A stretch of 64,000 nucleotides of DNA from G963663615 sp963663615. GTDB taxonomy: Bacteria > Bacteroidota > Ignavibacteria > Ignavibacteriales > Melioribacteraceae. This document shows, one piece after another, positions 53,741 through 62,944 of the stretch; position 1 is the first letter of the stretch, and each line of letters starts with the position of its first letter. The DNA is taken from the NCBI GenBank assembly GCA_963663615.1, contig OY760517.1:4030001-4094000 (forward strand), written 5' to 3'. The position numbers were made by a program, and so were the translations under genes. The notes beneath the pieces are model-generated. The model made no database searches. It was not told the DNA's origin and saw only the letters and a list, made by a program, of their open reading frames with translations.

Positions 53741-54172
53741 TTAATTATTTTTTGCGAATAAATCTCTAACATCTAGTTGGTAAAGCTGGTATAGTATCCC
53801 ACAAACTTTTCTTACCTTAAGGTTTTCATTCATATGGGAGTTAGCTAAAAGTTCATCAATTCCTTTTTGGTTTCCAATTTTGAATAATGCTTTGGCAGCC
53901 ATGCACCTTATTTCGGGATTATCGGATTTATTAAGTTCTGAAATGAGCAATTCCGTAACATTATTAATTCTATATTCACCGGCAAAAGTTATCGCACTTT
54001 TCTTTAGTCCTTCATTATCGGATTTGATTGCATTAGTTAAATTGCCAATTGCATGTTTTGTAAATTTATCGAATTTGTTTTCATGTTGGGCAAAAATAGT
54101 ATTGCCTGTTAAAAGTAAAAGAACCAAACTGCTTAAAAGAATCATTCTGCTATTATATTTATATGCTTTCAT
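53741..54172 (-). CDS. Small secreted HEAT-repeat protein
   Basis: 143 residues. Signal peptide with cleavage after GNTIFAQ (about residue 29). The body carries HEAT/PBS-lyase-like helical repeats: AIKSDNEGLKKSAITFAGEYRI, NKSDNPEIRCMAAKALFKIGN and NENLKVRKVCGILYQLYQ. A GGGAG site lies 7 bases upstream of the start. Such repeats form protein-binding solenoids. No partner is evident. It shares orientation with the jelly-roll gene 86 bases downstream. Confidence 0.75.
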   Translation of the reverse strand: MKAYKYNSRMILLSSLVLLLLTGNTIFAQHENKFDKFTKHAIGNLTNAIKSDNEGLKKSAITFAGEYRINNVTELLISELNKSDNPEIRCMAAKALFKIGNQKGIDELLANSHMNENLKVRKVCGILYQLYQLDVRDLFAKNN

Positions 54173-54392
54173 TTGAAGCTCCCTAAAAAATTATTCACTA
54201 AAAGTTTTGATTCAAATATATGGGAGTCAAATGTAATCGTTGTCAGGCGTGGGTAAATGAGTGTCATTAATTGTAATGGGTTATAACAGAATGTAATAAC
54301 AAGGTAAAGGGATGTATTTCTATCGCAAGAATTAAGTGGATATATGTGGTAACTGGTATTACACTAATGCAATACCAGCTTTAATTTTTTAA

Positions 54393-56456
54393 CTAATTAA
54401 GGTGCTTAACCAGATTTATTGAGCTTATTTCGCCAGCTATTACCATTGAATCCATGTTGGTTATAATGTAATCCGGACTTGGAATAGCCTTTATTGAGCT
54501 TTCGCCCTTATATTTGGTTTTAATGGAAAGTACATCAACACCGTACTGTTTTCGTATATTCAACTCCCGTATCGATTTACCAATAAAGGATTTTGGTGGT
54601 TTAATTTCGGCAATTGAATATCCTTCAAGGAAATGTACATGCTTCTCGTCTTCCTTCATTGTAATGCTGCTTGCCAAACTCGATGTAATTTCACGGCGTT
54701 CAATTTCTTTTTGATACTCGTCCTGAATATCCTTTCGCCACAGCATACCAATAATCTTATTACTACCTTCATCGGTTACCACCGGGATACCTTCACTATC
54801 CGATTCTCTAAGTATTTCGAGTGCCGTATCACAATTATTTTCCAGGGTAACCGGCAAATATGAATCATTTACAAGATCAGTAGCAACAAGCAAGTTACGT
54901 AGCTCTTCTTTTTCGAACAGATGATCTTTTATATCGTACATTGAAATCATGCCAATTAGCACATTGTTGTTGGCAACCAAAGGGAATTCGGGTCCCTTGC
55001 CACGAATAATTTTATTAACAACCTGACTAAAATTATCAGTTGCATTAATGCTGTCGAACTCCTTGCGATATACATCCTTAACGAATATCGATTCCATAAC
55101 ATTACTATCGGTACCTTCCTTAATGGAAATATTACGAAGAAGGAGTTTAAGAGTGTAAATTGATTCTCGCGACAATTTTGACGAGAGAATTGTTGACATA
55201 ATACATGTAATCATCAGCGGCAGTATAATTCGGTAGTCGTTTGTAAGCTCAAATACAATGATAATTGCAGTAATAGGAGCACGGGTTGTACCTGCTACGA
55301 GTCCGCCCATTGCAACAAGTGCATAAGCCCCCGGACTACCGGTAATATCGGGAAACAAACTATGAACAATTGAACCGAAAAACGCTCCAAGCACTGCACC
55401 CATAAAAAGGGACGGGGCAAAAATACCACCGGAACCACCCGTACCAAGTGTTAAGGCAGTTGATAGAATTTTAAGGAAGATCAGAATAAAAGCTATATCC
55501 CAAACAATATTACCATGCAAAGCATCATTTATTGTATCGTAACCAACACCCATTACTTGCGGAAATACAAGTGCCATAAGACCAATTGCAATACCACCAA
55601 TTATTGGTTTAAGTGGTTCGGGAAATTTAATTTTTTCATCAAACAGGTCTTCGGAATAGTATAGTACTTTTATAAAAAGATATGATACTATTCCACTTAT
55701 ACCACCAAGAATAAAATAGAATCCAATTTCATAAGGAGATGCAACTTCGTACGCTGGCACCTGGAAAGCAGCAAAATTGCCTTCAAAAGCATGCGAAATT
55801 ACGGTTGCCATTACAGAAGATATAACGATTGGTGAAAACTGGGCAACGGCAAAATCCATAAGTATAATTTCAACAGCGAACAGAGCTCCTGCAATTGGTG
55901 CATTAAAAGCTGCAGCAATACCGGCTGCCGCACCACACCCAACCAGGGTTTTTAAACGCTTGGTTGGTACCCGAAAAAACTGACCAACTGTTGAGCCAAG
56001 TGATGAACCAATCTGAATAATTGGACCTTCACGTCCAACCGAACCACCTGTACCAATTGTAATTGCAGAAGCTAAAGCCTTTACAAGTGCAACACGCGGA
56101 CGTATTTTACCGCCTTTCATTAATATTGCTTGCATAACTTCGGGTACACCATGTCCCTTGGCTTCAGGTGCAAAATAATATATAAGGGGACCAACTATAA
56201 GTCCGCCAATAACAGGAACAAGTAAAAGGATATACCATGGCTGACTCTCAATATTTTCGAGTAGTGTGCCATATCCGGGGAAACTTAAGGCAGATATTTC
56301 CTCAATCAGAAAACGAATACCAATAGCTGCAAAACCGGCAAACACGCCAATAACAATTGCTACAATAATCATGAACGTGTGCTCGGTTAATTTGGCACGC
56401 TCAATAATTGATGCCGTTCGTCTGGAAAGGGAAGTCATTATTCCGCTAAAAGTCAT
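54393..56456 (-). CDS. ClC-type chloride channel/antiporter with CBS pair and TrkA-C domain
   Basis: 687 residues. The ClC core covers about 30-445 with GTGGSVGREGPIIQIGSSLG and GTGGSGGIFAPSLFMGAVLG (anion-filter segments). Two CBS domains follow at about 470-595 (FVKDVYRKEFDSINATDNFSQVV, LLVATDLVNDSYLPVTLENNC), then a TrkA-C/RCK-like domain at about 605-687 (EGYSIAEIKPPKSFIGKSIRELNIRKQYGVDV). CBS domains usually sense adenine nucleotides and TrkA-C domains small ligands, so this is a doubly regulated Cl- channel or Cl-/H+ exchanger in the inner membrane. The gating glutamate is present in GREGP. Confidence 0.93.
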   Translation of the reverse strand: MTFSGIMTSLSRRTASIIERAKLTEHTFMIIVAIVIGVFAGFAAIGIRFLIEEISALSFPGYGTLLENIESQPWYILLLVPVIGGLIVGPLIYYFAPEAKGHGVPEVMQAILMKGGKIRPRVALVKALASAITIGTGGSVGREGPIIQIGSSLGSTVGQFFRVPTKRLKTLVGCGAAAGIAAAFNAPIAGALFAVEIILMDFAVAQFSPIVISSVMATVISHAFEGNFAAFQVPAYEVASPYEIGFYFILGGISGIVSYLFIKVLYYSEDLFDEKIKFPEPLKPIIGGIAIGLMALVFPQVMGVGYDTINDALHGNIVWDIAFILIFLKILSTALTLGTGGSGGIFAPSLFMGAVLGAFFGSIVHSLFPDITGSPGAYALVAMGGLVAGTTRAPITAIIIVFELTNDYRIILPLMITCIMSTILSSKLSRESIYTLKLLLRNISIKEGTDSNVMESIFVKDVYRKEFDSINATDNFSQVVNKIIRGKGPEFPLVANNNVLIGMISMYDIKDHLFEKEELRNLLVATDLVNDSYLPVTLENNCDTALEILRESDSEGIPVVTDEGSNKIIGMLWRKDIQDEYQKEIERREITSSLASSITMKEDEKHVHFLEGYSIAEIKPPKSFIGKSIRELNIRKQYGVDVLSIKTKYKGESSIKAIPSPDYIITNMDSMVIAGEISSINLVKHLN

Positions 56457-56529
56457 ACTTGGTTATCCGGTTTACTGTTATTCTAAAATCATCCTAACTG
56501 GGTCATAAATATAAAAAAATATCAAACTT

Positions 56530-57120
56530 TTATCTGTTTAATTGTGATAATGCCAATTTAATTATTTCCTCAAGAGAAACTTTATTGTTCTCCATAAAAA
56601 TTTTGTTTACAGTTTTTTCGGCAACTGGCAATTTGTATCCTAAACTAACAAGTGCAGCAACAGCATCACCACGTGCATCCGAAATACCCGATGCCTCCCT
56701 AACTGCCTTATCTGCCATTTTGTTAACCTTGTCCTTTAACTCAATAATAAGGCGTTCGGCAGTTTTTTTACCAATACCGGGTATTGCAACAAGTGTGCTA
56801 ACATTATTCATCATAATGGCTTCACGCAGGGCACCGGATTGTATCCCCGATAAAATACCGAGCGCAAGTTTGGGTCCAACACCCGAAATACTAATCAGTA
56901 GCTGGAACATCTCTTTTTCCTGCACCTCTGCAAATCCGTATAAATCCAGAGCATCCTCACGCACTACCAGGTAGGTGTATAACATAAGATCATCATCTAC
57001 CGAAGAAATTTTATCGTAAGTATTTACACTTATATTTAAAATATAACCAACTCCATTTACATCAAGAATAATCTCGGTTGGCTTTTTTTGTATTGGTTTC
57101 CCTTTTAGTAAACCTATCAT
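56530..57120 (-). CDS. ruvA: Holliday junction DNA helicase subunit RuvA
   Basis: 196 residues. OB-fold N-terminus MIGLLKGKPIQKKPTEIILDVNGVGYILN, two helix-hairpin-helix motifs LLISISGVGPKLALGIL and LVAIPGIGKKTAERLIIELKD, and the C-terminal domain III (DAVAALVSLGY). RuvA binds four-way junctions and loads RuvB. ruvB and ruvC are not adjacent. It lies about 70 bases downstream of nothing on its own strand and is divergent from hemW, sharing a 78-base intergenic region. Confidence 0.96.
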   Translation of the reverse strand: MIGLLKGKPIQKKPTEIILDVNGVGYILNISVNTYDKISSVDDDLMLYTYLVVREDALDLYGFAEVQEKEMFQLLISISGVGPKLALGILSGIQSGALREAIMMNNVSTLVAIPGIGKKTAERLIIELKDKVNKMADKAVREASGISDARGDAVAALVSLGYKLPVAEKTVNKIFMENNKVSLEEIIKLALSQLNR

Positions 57121-57198
57121 TACAATTTCCGATTGTTTTTATTAGTCAGCTTTTTTCTTAAATTCTAATTTACGTAATAATTAAATATAACCAAGAAT

Positions 57199-58350
57199 TT
57201 GAAAGAATATTCGATATACATACATATTCCTTTTTGCGATCACAAATGTATTTATTGCGATTTTTATTCCATTACCAATTATAAAAATACATCGCAATAC
57301 CTTGAGGCAATTAAAACCGAAATAAATAACCGGGCTAATTCCTTTGATGATGAGCATAAAATTGTCTCAATATTTTTTGGTGGGGGTACACCTTCTTTTA
57401 TAGAGCCTGCCTATATTAACGAAATTTACAAACTTGTTAATAATCGGTTTAATATTGCCAGTGATTGTGAAACTACCATTGAATGTAATCCCGGTACACT
57501 TACCCGCGAAAAGTTATTAGCATTCCGGGAAACCGGATTTAACCGCATTAGTATAGGCGTACAGTCATTTGATAATGAAGAGCTGAAATTCCTTACACGT
57601 ATTCATGATAGCGAAACGGCTATCTCAAATATAAGGCTTGCTGCCGAGTGCGGATTTGATAATATAAATGTTGATCTGATTTTTAATTTGCCGGGGCAAA
57701 CAAAAGAAGTTTGGCTCAAAAATCTAAAAACTGTTTGCTCCTTGCCAATAACACATATTTCTACTTATAGCCTTATTCTTGAAAATGGTACCATTCTTAA
57801 TAAAATGGTGCTTGATGGAAAAGTTGAGATGCAGGGAGAAGATTTTGATGCAGACCTTTACGAGGCGGGTATTGATTACCTTGCCGGGAAAGGCTTTGCT
57901 CAGTATGAGGTTTCAAACTTTTGCAGGGATGGGGCTATATGCCGGCATAATATGAACTACTGGCAGCGTGGCGAATATCTGGGGTTTGGCACATCAGCTC
58001 ATTCGTATGTTAGCAATAACCGCACATGGAATTATTCTGCACTTAGCATGTACATTGCTGCTATGGAAAAGAGAGGGGAAGCTTTTGCAGGCAATGAATT
58101 ACTGAATAGGGAAGAGGTTCTTGAGGAATATATAATGCTCGGGCTGCGTAGCACGGGTATTAATATCGACTTGCTGAAAAACGAGTTTGCTGATGAAACC
58201 CTTGTCAAACTTGTAAAGGTTTTAAACAATCAAATGTATAGCTCATACATGTATAAAAATGAAAATACATACAGACTAAATAAGTCTGGTTATGCCATAA
58301 GTGACGAAATAATCAGAAAAATACTGGAAAGCATACAGGGAATATTATGA
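57199..58350 (+). CDS. hemW: Radical SAM heme chaperone HemW-like protein
   Basis: 383 residues from TTG 57199. YIHIPFCDHKCIYCDFYS contains the C-x3-C-x2-C cluster site (Cys13, Cys17, Cys20) and the extra Cys/Phe arrangement of HemW. FFGGGTPSFI, TIECNPGTLT, GFNRISIGVQSFD, NVDLIFNLPGQT, YEVSNFCRDGAICRHNMNYW and YLGFGTSAHSY match HemW rather than coproporphyrinogen dehydrogenase HemN. It delivers heme to respiratory proteins. Its stop overlaps the start of the symporter gene by 4 bases (ATGA). Confidence 0.93.
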   Translation: MKEYSIYIHIPFCDHKCIYCDFYSITNYKNTSQYLEAIKTEINNRANSFDDEHKIVSIFFGGGTPSFIEPAYINEIYKLVNNRFNIASDCETTIECNPGTLTREKLLAFRETGFNRISIGVQSFDNEELKFLTRIHDSETAISNIRLAAECGFDNINVDLIFNLPGQTKEVWLKNLKTVCSLPITHISTYSLILENGTILNKMVLDGKVEMQGEDFDADLYEAGIDYLAGKGFAQYEVSNFCRDGAICRHNMNYWQRGEYLGFGTSAHSYVSNNRTWNYSALSMYIAAMEKRGEAFAGNELLNREEVLEEYIMLGLRSTGINIDLLKNEFADETLVKLVKVLNNQMYSSYMYKNENTYRLNKSGYAISDEIIRKILESIQGIL

Positions 58351-59570
58351 TGAAATTAAAGCTTCATTGGCAAATTTTAATTGGATTGGTGGCAGGTGTA
58401 ATTTTTGGAATATTATTACCACAATATTCCGAGTACGTTGCATGGTTAGGTGATATGTTCCTGCGAGCACTTAAAATGGTTATTATACCATTAATTTTAA
58501 GCTCTATAATTTCGGGTGTAACAAATATCGGTAATGTTAAAAACCTGGGCAGACTCGGATTAAAAACCATGGGGTATTATGTACTCACAAGTACATTTGC
58601 AATTTTAATAGGGTTATTCTTTGTAAATTTAATAAAACCGGGTATTGGTGCTGATCTTGGTTTACAGAAAAAAGTTGAAGGACTTGAAGCTGCCAGCCAA
58701 TCGTTAGGGGATACTTTGCTTAATATAATTCCAACAAATATATTCAACTCGTTTGCAAACGGGGATATGCTAAGCATAATATTTTTCGCAATTCTGTTTG
58801 GCTTTTTTATTACAATGGTACCCGAAAAACCAAAAACGTTCCTTACCGATTTTTTTAATTCCGTTTTCGATGTTATGATGAAAATTACGATGTTTATTAT
58901 AAAGTTTTCACCAATCGGTATTTTCGGAATAGTTGCCAAGGTTGTTGGTGAGCAGGCGGGTAGTTCCGAAGCATTAGCTTCAATGGGCGGAACAATGCTT
59001 ACATATTCGGTTACCGTATTACTTGGTTTGTTTTTTCATTCCTTTGTTACACTTCCTGTAATATTGTATTTCCTGGGAAAAGGCTCATTTATTAAACATG
59101 GTGATGCAATGTCAACACCATTACTTACAGCATTTTCAACCAGTAGTTCCAATGCAACTTTGCCATTAACCATGGAAGCAGTTGAAAACAATGTTGGTGT
59201 TTCCAACAAGGTAACATCCTTTACTTTGCCGCTTGGTGCAACGGTAAATATGGATGGAACCGCACTTTACGAATGTGTAGCTGCTATGTTTATTGCACAA
59301 GCGTATGGAGTTGAATTGGGACTTGTTGAACAGTTTATGGTGGTAGTAACCGCACTTCTTGCTTCAATTGGTGCTGCCGGTATTCCAATGGCGGGATTGG
59401 TAATGATCTCGGTTATACTTTCTGTAGTTGGTTTACCCCTTGAAGGTATTGGGTTAATTTTAGCTGTTGACCGTCCTCTCGATATGTTTCGTACAACTGT
59501 AAATGTATGGAGTGATAGCATTGGAGCAGCAGTTGTAGCCAAAACAGAAGGGGAATTCCTGAAGATTTAG
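58347..59570 (+). CDS. Dicarboxylate/amino acid:cation symporter (DAACS family)
   Basis: 407 residues. LKMVIIPLILSSIISGVTNIG, AFSTSSSNATLPLTMEAVENN, LPLGATVNMDGTALYECVAAMFIAQ, AAGIPMAGLVMISVILSVVGLP and VDRPLDMFRTTVNVWSDSIGA are diagnostic of the GltP/DctA group. The serine-rich hairpin SSSN and the NMDGT motif bind substrate and Na+. It imports glutamate, aspartate or C4-dicarboxylates. It is translationally coupled to hemW. An AT-rich inverted repeat (TAGTATTTTT 59592-59601 with AAAAATACTA 59620-59629) follows the gene. Confidence 0.93.
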   Translation: MMKLKLHWQILIGLVAGVIFGILLPQYSEYVAWLGDMFLRALKMVIIPLILSSIISGVTNIGNVKNLGRLGLKTMGYYVLTSTFAILIGLFFVNLIKPGIGADLGLQKKVEGLEAASQSLGDTLLNIIPTNIFNSFANGDMLSIIFFAILFGFFITMVPEKPKTFLTDFFNSVFDVMMKITMFIIKFSPIGIFGIVAKVVGEQAGSSEALASMGGTMLTYSVTVLLGLFFHSFVTLPVILYFLGKGSFIKHGDAMSTPLLTAFSTSSSNATLPLTMEAVENNVGVSNKVTSFTLPLGATVNMDGTALYECVAAMFIAQAYGVELGLVEQFMVVVTALLASIGAAGIPMAGLVMISVILSVVGLPLEGIGLILAVDRPLDMFRTTVNVWSDSIGAAVVAKTEGEFLKI

Positions 59571-59654
59571 GTAAGATATTAAATTTATTTTTAGTATTTT
59601 TAAATTGGAATAACATTATAAAAATACTATTCGGGAAGAAATTAAGGCTATAAA

Positions 59655-60653
59655 ATGAAAAGAATACTTTTTGTAGTTACTTTTCTATTGATTCTTGTTG
59701 GTTGTGAAAATAGTAAAGATAAAGAAATAGAAGCTGCGAAAATGCAGCTTGAAAAAGTTGCCGGTAAAATAAATTCTGATTTTATTAATATTCGACAAAA
59801 GGCAGCCTATCTTGCAGATGAAATAAAGAAGCTGTATGAAAATCAGGACGAATTGGCTAAAAAAGAGGACAAGTCTAAATATAAATTGGCTGCCAATGGG
59901 GTTTTTCACAAACATTTAAATGATGGTGGAGCAGCTGTATATGTTAGTGGCAACCCAAAGGTAAATTCCAAAATAAAGAATATTGTATATTTTACTGCCC
60001 CAATTGACGCTACCCTGAAAACTATATGTGAACAATACAAGGAAATTGCACAGGTATATTATAACGACAAAAATAGTTATAACCGCATATATCCCTTTAT
60101 TGATGTGCTTTCGCAATACGAACCAAAATTACACATTCCCGATTTTAATTTTTATTATCTCGCTGATAAGAAACACAACCCCGAAAAAAAGGCTTTATGG
60201 GTAAACGACCCTTATGTTGATCCGGCAGGCAGGGGGTGGATGGTTTCGGCAATTGCACCGGTTTACTATAATGGTGAGCTTGTTGGTGTTCCTGGTATTG
60301 ATGTAACCATCAACACTATTATTGAACGATACCTTTCCGATCAAAATTCGGATTTAATTATTATTGATGAAAAAGGTGTGCTTGTTGCAGCTGAAGAATC
60401 GAGTGTTACACGGTTGTATTTCCCTCCCCTTAAAACACATAAATATATTGAAACTGTGAAAAGCGAAAAGTATAGAAAAGACGACTATAATTTGCTTAAA
60501 AGCAAGAATACCCATGTTCGCAGAATGGCAGAAAAAATATTAAAACAGAATATTATGCAAACGGAATTTAGCTTTGATGGTGAGGACTATCTTGTGCTAT
60601 CTTTCCCACTCGAAGAAATTAACTGGAAACTGTTAAAAATTATAAAATTATAA
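59655..60653 (+). CDS. Orphan dCache-domain lipoprotein sensor
   Basis: 332 residues. Lipobox LVGC (Cys17) after a short signal. Residues about 20-330 form a double-Cache-like periplasmic domain: coiled N-terminal helix (KINSDFINIRQKAAYLADEIKKLYEN), FYYLADKKHNPEKKALWVNDPYVDPAGRGWMVSAIAPVYYNGELVGVPGIDVTINTIIERYL, the central Cache signature, and LIIIDEKGVLVAAEESS. No transmembrane helix, HAMP, kinase or MCP part follows. So it must work as a detached ligand-binding lipoprotein, perhaps handing a signal to another protein. Ligand unknown. Confidence 0.82.
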   Translation: MKRILFVVTFLLILVGCENSKDKEIEAAKMQLEKVAGKINSDFINIRQKAAYLADEIKKLYENQDELAKKEDKSKYKLAANGVFHKHLNDGGAAVYVSGNPKVNSKIKNIVYFTAPIDATLKTICEQYKEIAQVYYNDKNSYNRIYPFIDVLSQYEPKLHIPDFNFYYLADKKHNPEKKALWVNDPYVDPAGRGWMVSAIAPVYYNGELVGVPGIDVTINTIIERYLSDQNSDLIIIDEKGVLVAAEESSVTRLYFPPLKTHKYIETVKSEKYRKDDYNLLKSKNTHVRRMAEKILKQNIMQTEFSFDGEDYLVLSFPLEEINWKLLKIIKL

Positions 60654-60806
60654 ATTGGCACCATAATTGTTCTTTTATCAGTAAAATTACTTAAGTTTAG
60701 TAACTGTAATCATTTCTGTTACTGTAATTTATTAAGTTTATCTATAATTTTACTTTTAGTAAATGTTTATAATTAATCTGATTATTTTGAACTAAATGGT
60801 ACTAGC

Positions 60807-61490
60807 ATGAACACCAAACACAACATAGTTATTTATCTTATCTTATTTATGGTTGTTGCATCTTCTGCAATTTTTGCCGAAGCAAAAGCAGACACAGCTT
60901 TATACCAAAAAAACAAACTTTACGACAGGTATATTGAGTTGTTTAAATTAAACCGCATTAAACAGGCTAATGTTGTAATGCTTGGTAATTCAATTACTCA
61001 CGGTGGTAACTGGAATGAATTACTTGGGAGACAGGATGTTGTTGAGCAGGGAATTCCAAGCGATATAGTTGAAGGCTTTCTTAACAGAATTGATTACGTT
61101 ACCAAACTAAAACCTGAAGTCTGTTTTATTATGGGTGGAATAAACGATATTTATTCCTGGGTTCCACTGCCCAAAATTATGAGAGATTACAGGAAAATAA
61201 TTAAAGAACTAAAAAAGCATAACATTACTCCTGTTATTCAATCAACACTTTATGCTGGTAAAAAATGGAATAATTCTTCCGAAAGAAACAAGGAAGTAAT
61301 AAAATTTAATAAAATGCTTAAGTCTTACGCTGAAAAGAACGATATAATCTATATGGATTTAATTCCCTATTTTTCCGAGGGAATGTTCCTTAAAGAAAAA
61401 TATACCCACGATAATCTTCATCTTAATGCTGCTGGTTACAAAGTTTGGGTAAAGGAAATTGATAAAGTATTATTAAAACTTGGATTGTGA
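60807..61490 (+). CDS. Secreted SGNH/GDSL hydrolase
   Basis: 227 residues. Signal peptide (cleavage near SSAIFAEA). The four SGNH blocks are visible: VVMLGNSITHGG (Ser62), EQGIPSD with the block-II Gly, GGINDIY with the block-III Asn, and HDNLHLNAAGY (Asp202, His205). Such enzymes are acetyl esterases or acetyltransferases acting on glycans. It is followed by another SGNH-type gene and an MBOAT gene in the same direction, so it probably belongs to an O-acetylation unit as esterase or transferase. Confidence 0.85.
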   Translation: MNTKHNIVIYLILFMVVASSAIFAEAKADTALYQKNKLYDRYIELFKLNRIKQANVVMLGNSITHGGNWNELLGRQDVVEQGIPSDIVEGFLNRIDYVTKLKPEVCFIMGGINDIYSWVPLPKIMRDYRKIIKELKKHNITPVIQSTLYAGKKWNNSSERNKEVIKFNKMLKSYAEKNDIIYMDLIPYFSEGMFLKEKYTHDNLHLNAAGYKVWVKEIDKVLLKLGL

Positions 61491-61515
61491 TTAGTATTTT
61501 TTACGGAGATAAATT

Positions 61516-62919
61516 ATGGAAAAGAAAAATTATATTAAACAGCCGGCACTATTGCTATTTTTAACTATACTTTTTGTATATGGTGCATCTTATATACCTG
61601 AAGGTACAACTGTTTTAGGTTTTGAACTTAAAAAGGTTGATGTATTTGAAAGGTTTGATTCTGAAGAAAAAACAGATGATTCTGATTTTGAATTTGAGTA
61701 TGACCCAAATGCATCGCTTTTTGAAAATAGTTCAGATGAATTTGCTTATGCTACATTAGGTGGTAACTTTTTCGAAATGTTTAATGAAACTACACGTGAT
61801 ATTCTGGGTAATAAATTTATCCATGTTCAGCCCAGAAAAATTTCAGGAAATACTGAACAACTCAAACATTTCAAAAAAGCTCTTGCCAACGCTAAAAACC
61901 GCACTGTTAGAATTGGACATTTTGGCGACTCAATTATTGGTGGTGACCTTTTAACCATGGACCTTCGTGAATATCTACAAACAAAATACGGTGGTAATGC
62001 CGTAGGTTATATGAGTATTGCATCCGATGATGTTAAGTACCGTGCAACAACTAAACATACATATTCAGAAAGAAGCTGGAAAAATGTTCAGCTTAACCGT
62101 AATCCGCGAAAACTTCCTGTAGGTATTGATGGTAGTGTTTATATTCCACAGGGTAACGCATGGGTTGAATATGAAGTTACTGATTTCAGAAAACGCCTTA
62201 ATGGCTACAGACTTGTAAAGCTGTTTTATAGTCATGCCAAACCTTCATCAATTAAATACTCATTTGATGGTGCTGCCAACAAGGAAGTAAAACTTATGCC
62301 GGGTGAAGACCTTAAGGAAGCAACTTTCTCCGCTCCTTCAGGTGCCAAAAAAGTAAGAATTGAATTTCCGCTAGATGAACAAGCTTACGTTTATGGTGTT
62401 AGTCTTGAAAGTGGTAACGGTGTTGTGGTTGATAACTTTTCATTCAAAGGTCAAACAGGTGAAAAACTTAACAGAATTGAGCCTGCTCTACTTTCACAGT
62501 TTAACAGATACATTAATTATGACTTGTTGTTATTCCAGTTCGGACTTAATGTAATTGATAAAATTAGCAAAAATCCGAAGAAATACGAACAGGAAATGAT
62601 TAAGGTTATTAACAATTTCAAGAAGGCATTCCCTACTACAAGTATTGTACTTGTAGGTGTTAGCGATAAAGGATTTAAACACGGTAACAATATTACTACT
62701 GATCCTAATGTGCTTAAACTGCTTGCTGTTCAGCAGTCTATTGTTAAAAAAACAAATATAGCTTTCTGGAACCTGTTTGAAGCAATGGGTGGTAAAGACT
62801 CAATGAAAGACTGGGTTACTGCCAATCCGCCGTTGGCATCAATAGATTATACGCATTTTAACAGTGCAGGTACAAAACAGATAGCCGAGCTGTTAGGCAA
62901 TGCTTTAATAGATAAATAA
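61516..62919 (+). CDS. Membrane-anchored SGNH-like protein, MBOAT partner
   Basis: 467 residues with one N-terminal membrane segment (about 9-26), an acidic linker (45-75), and an extracytoplasmic region containing IGHFGDSIIGGD (Ser139), a jelly-roll-like insertion (about 200-300, IPQGNAWVEYEVTDF, VYGVSLESGNGVVVDNF), FQFGLNVID (block-III-like Asn) and the closing DYTHFNSAGTKQ (Asp444, His447). A ribosome site ACGGAG precedes the ATG. It lies 25 bases upstream of the MBOAT start and should act with it in acyl transfer to a surface polymer. Confidence 0.8.
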   Translation: MEKKNYIKQPALLLFLTILFVYGASYIPEGTTVLGFELKKVDVFERFDSEEKTDDSDFEFEYDPNASLFENSSDEFAYATLGGNFFEMFNETTRDILGNKFIHVQPRKISGNTEQLKHFKKALANAKNRTVRIGHFGDSIIGGDLLTMDLREYLQTKYGGNAVGYMSIASDDVKYRATTKHTYSERSWKNVQLNRNPRKLPVGIDGSVYIPQGNAWVEYEVTDFRKRLNGYRLVKLFYSHAKPSSIKYSFDGAANKEVKLMPGEDLKEATFSAPSGAKKVRIEFPLDEQAYVYGVSLESGNGVVVDNFSFKGQTGEKLNRIEPALLSQFNRYINYDLLLFQFGLNVIDKISKNPKKYEQEMIKVINNFKKAFPTTSIVLVGVSDKGFKHGNNITTDPNVLKLLAVQQSIVKKTNIAFWNLFEAMGGKDSMKDWVTANPPLASIDYTHFNSAGTKQIAELLGNALIDK

Positions 62920-62944
62920 TTAACCGGTTATCCCTCGAGTAAAT

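Noticed and set aside
59592..59629. AT-only 10-bp inverted repeat after the symporter as a terminator
   Set aside because: The stem is almost all A-T pairs, the loop is long and no T-run follows; kept only as a remark in the symporter entry.
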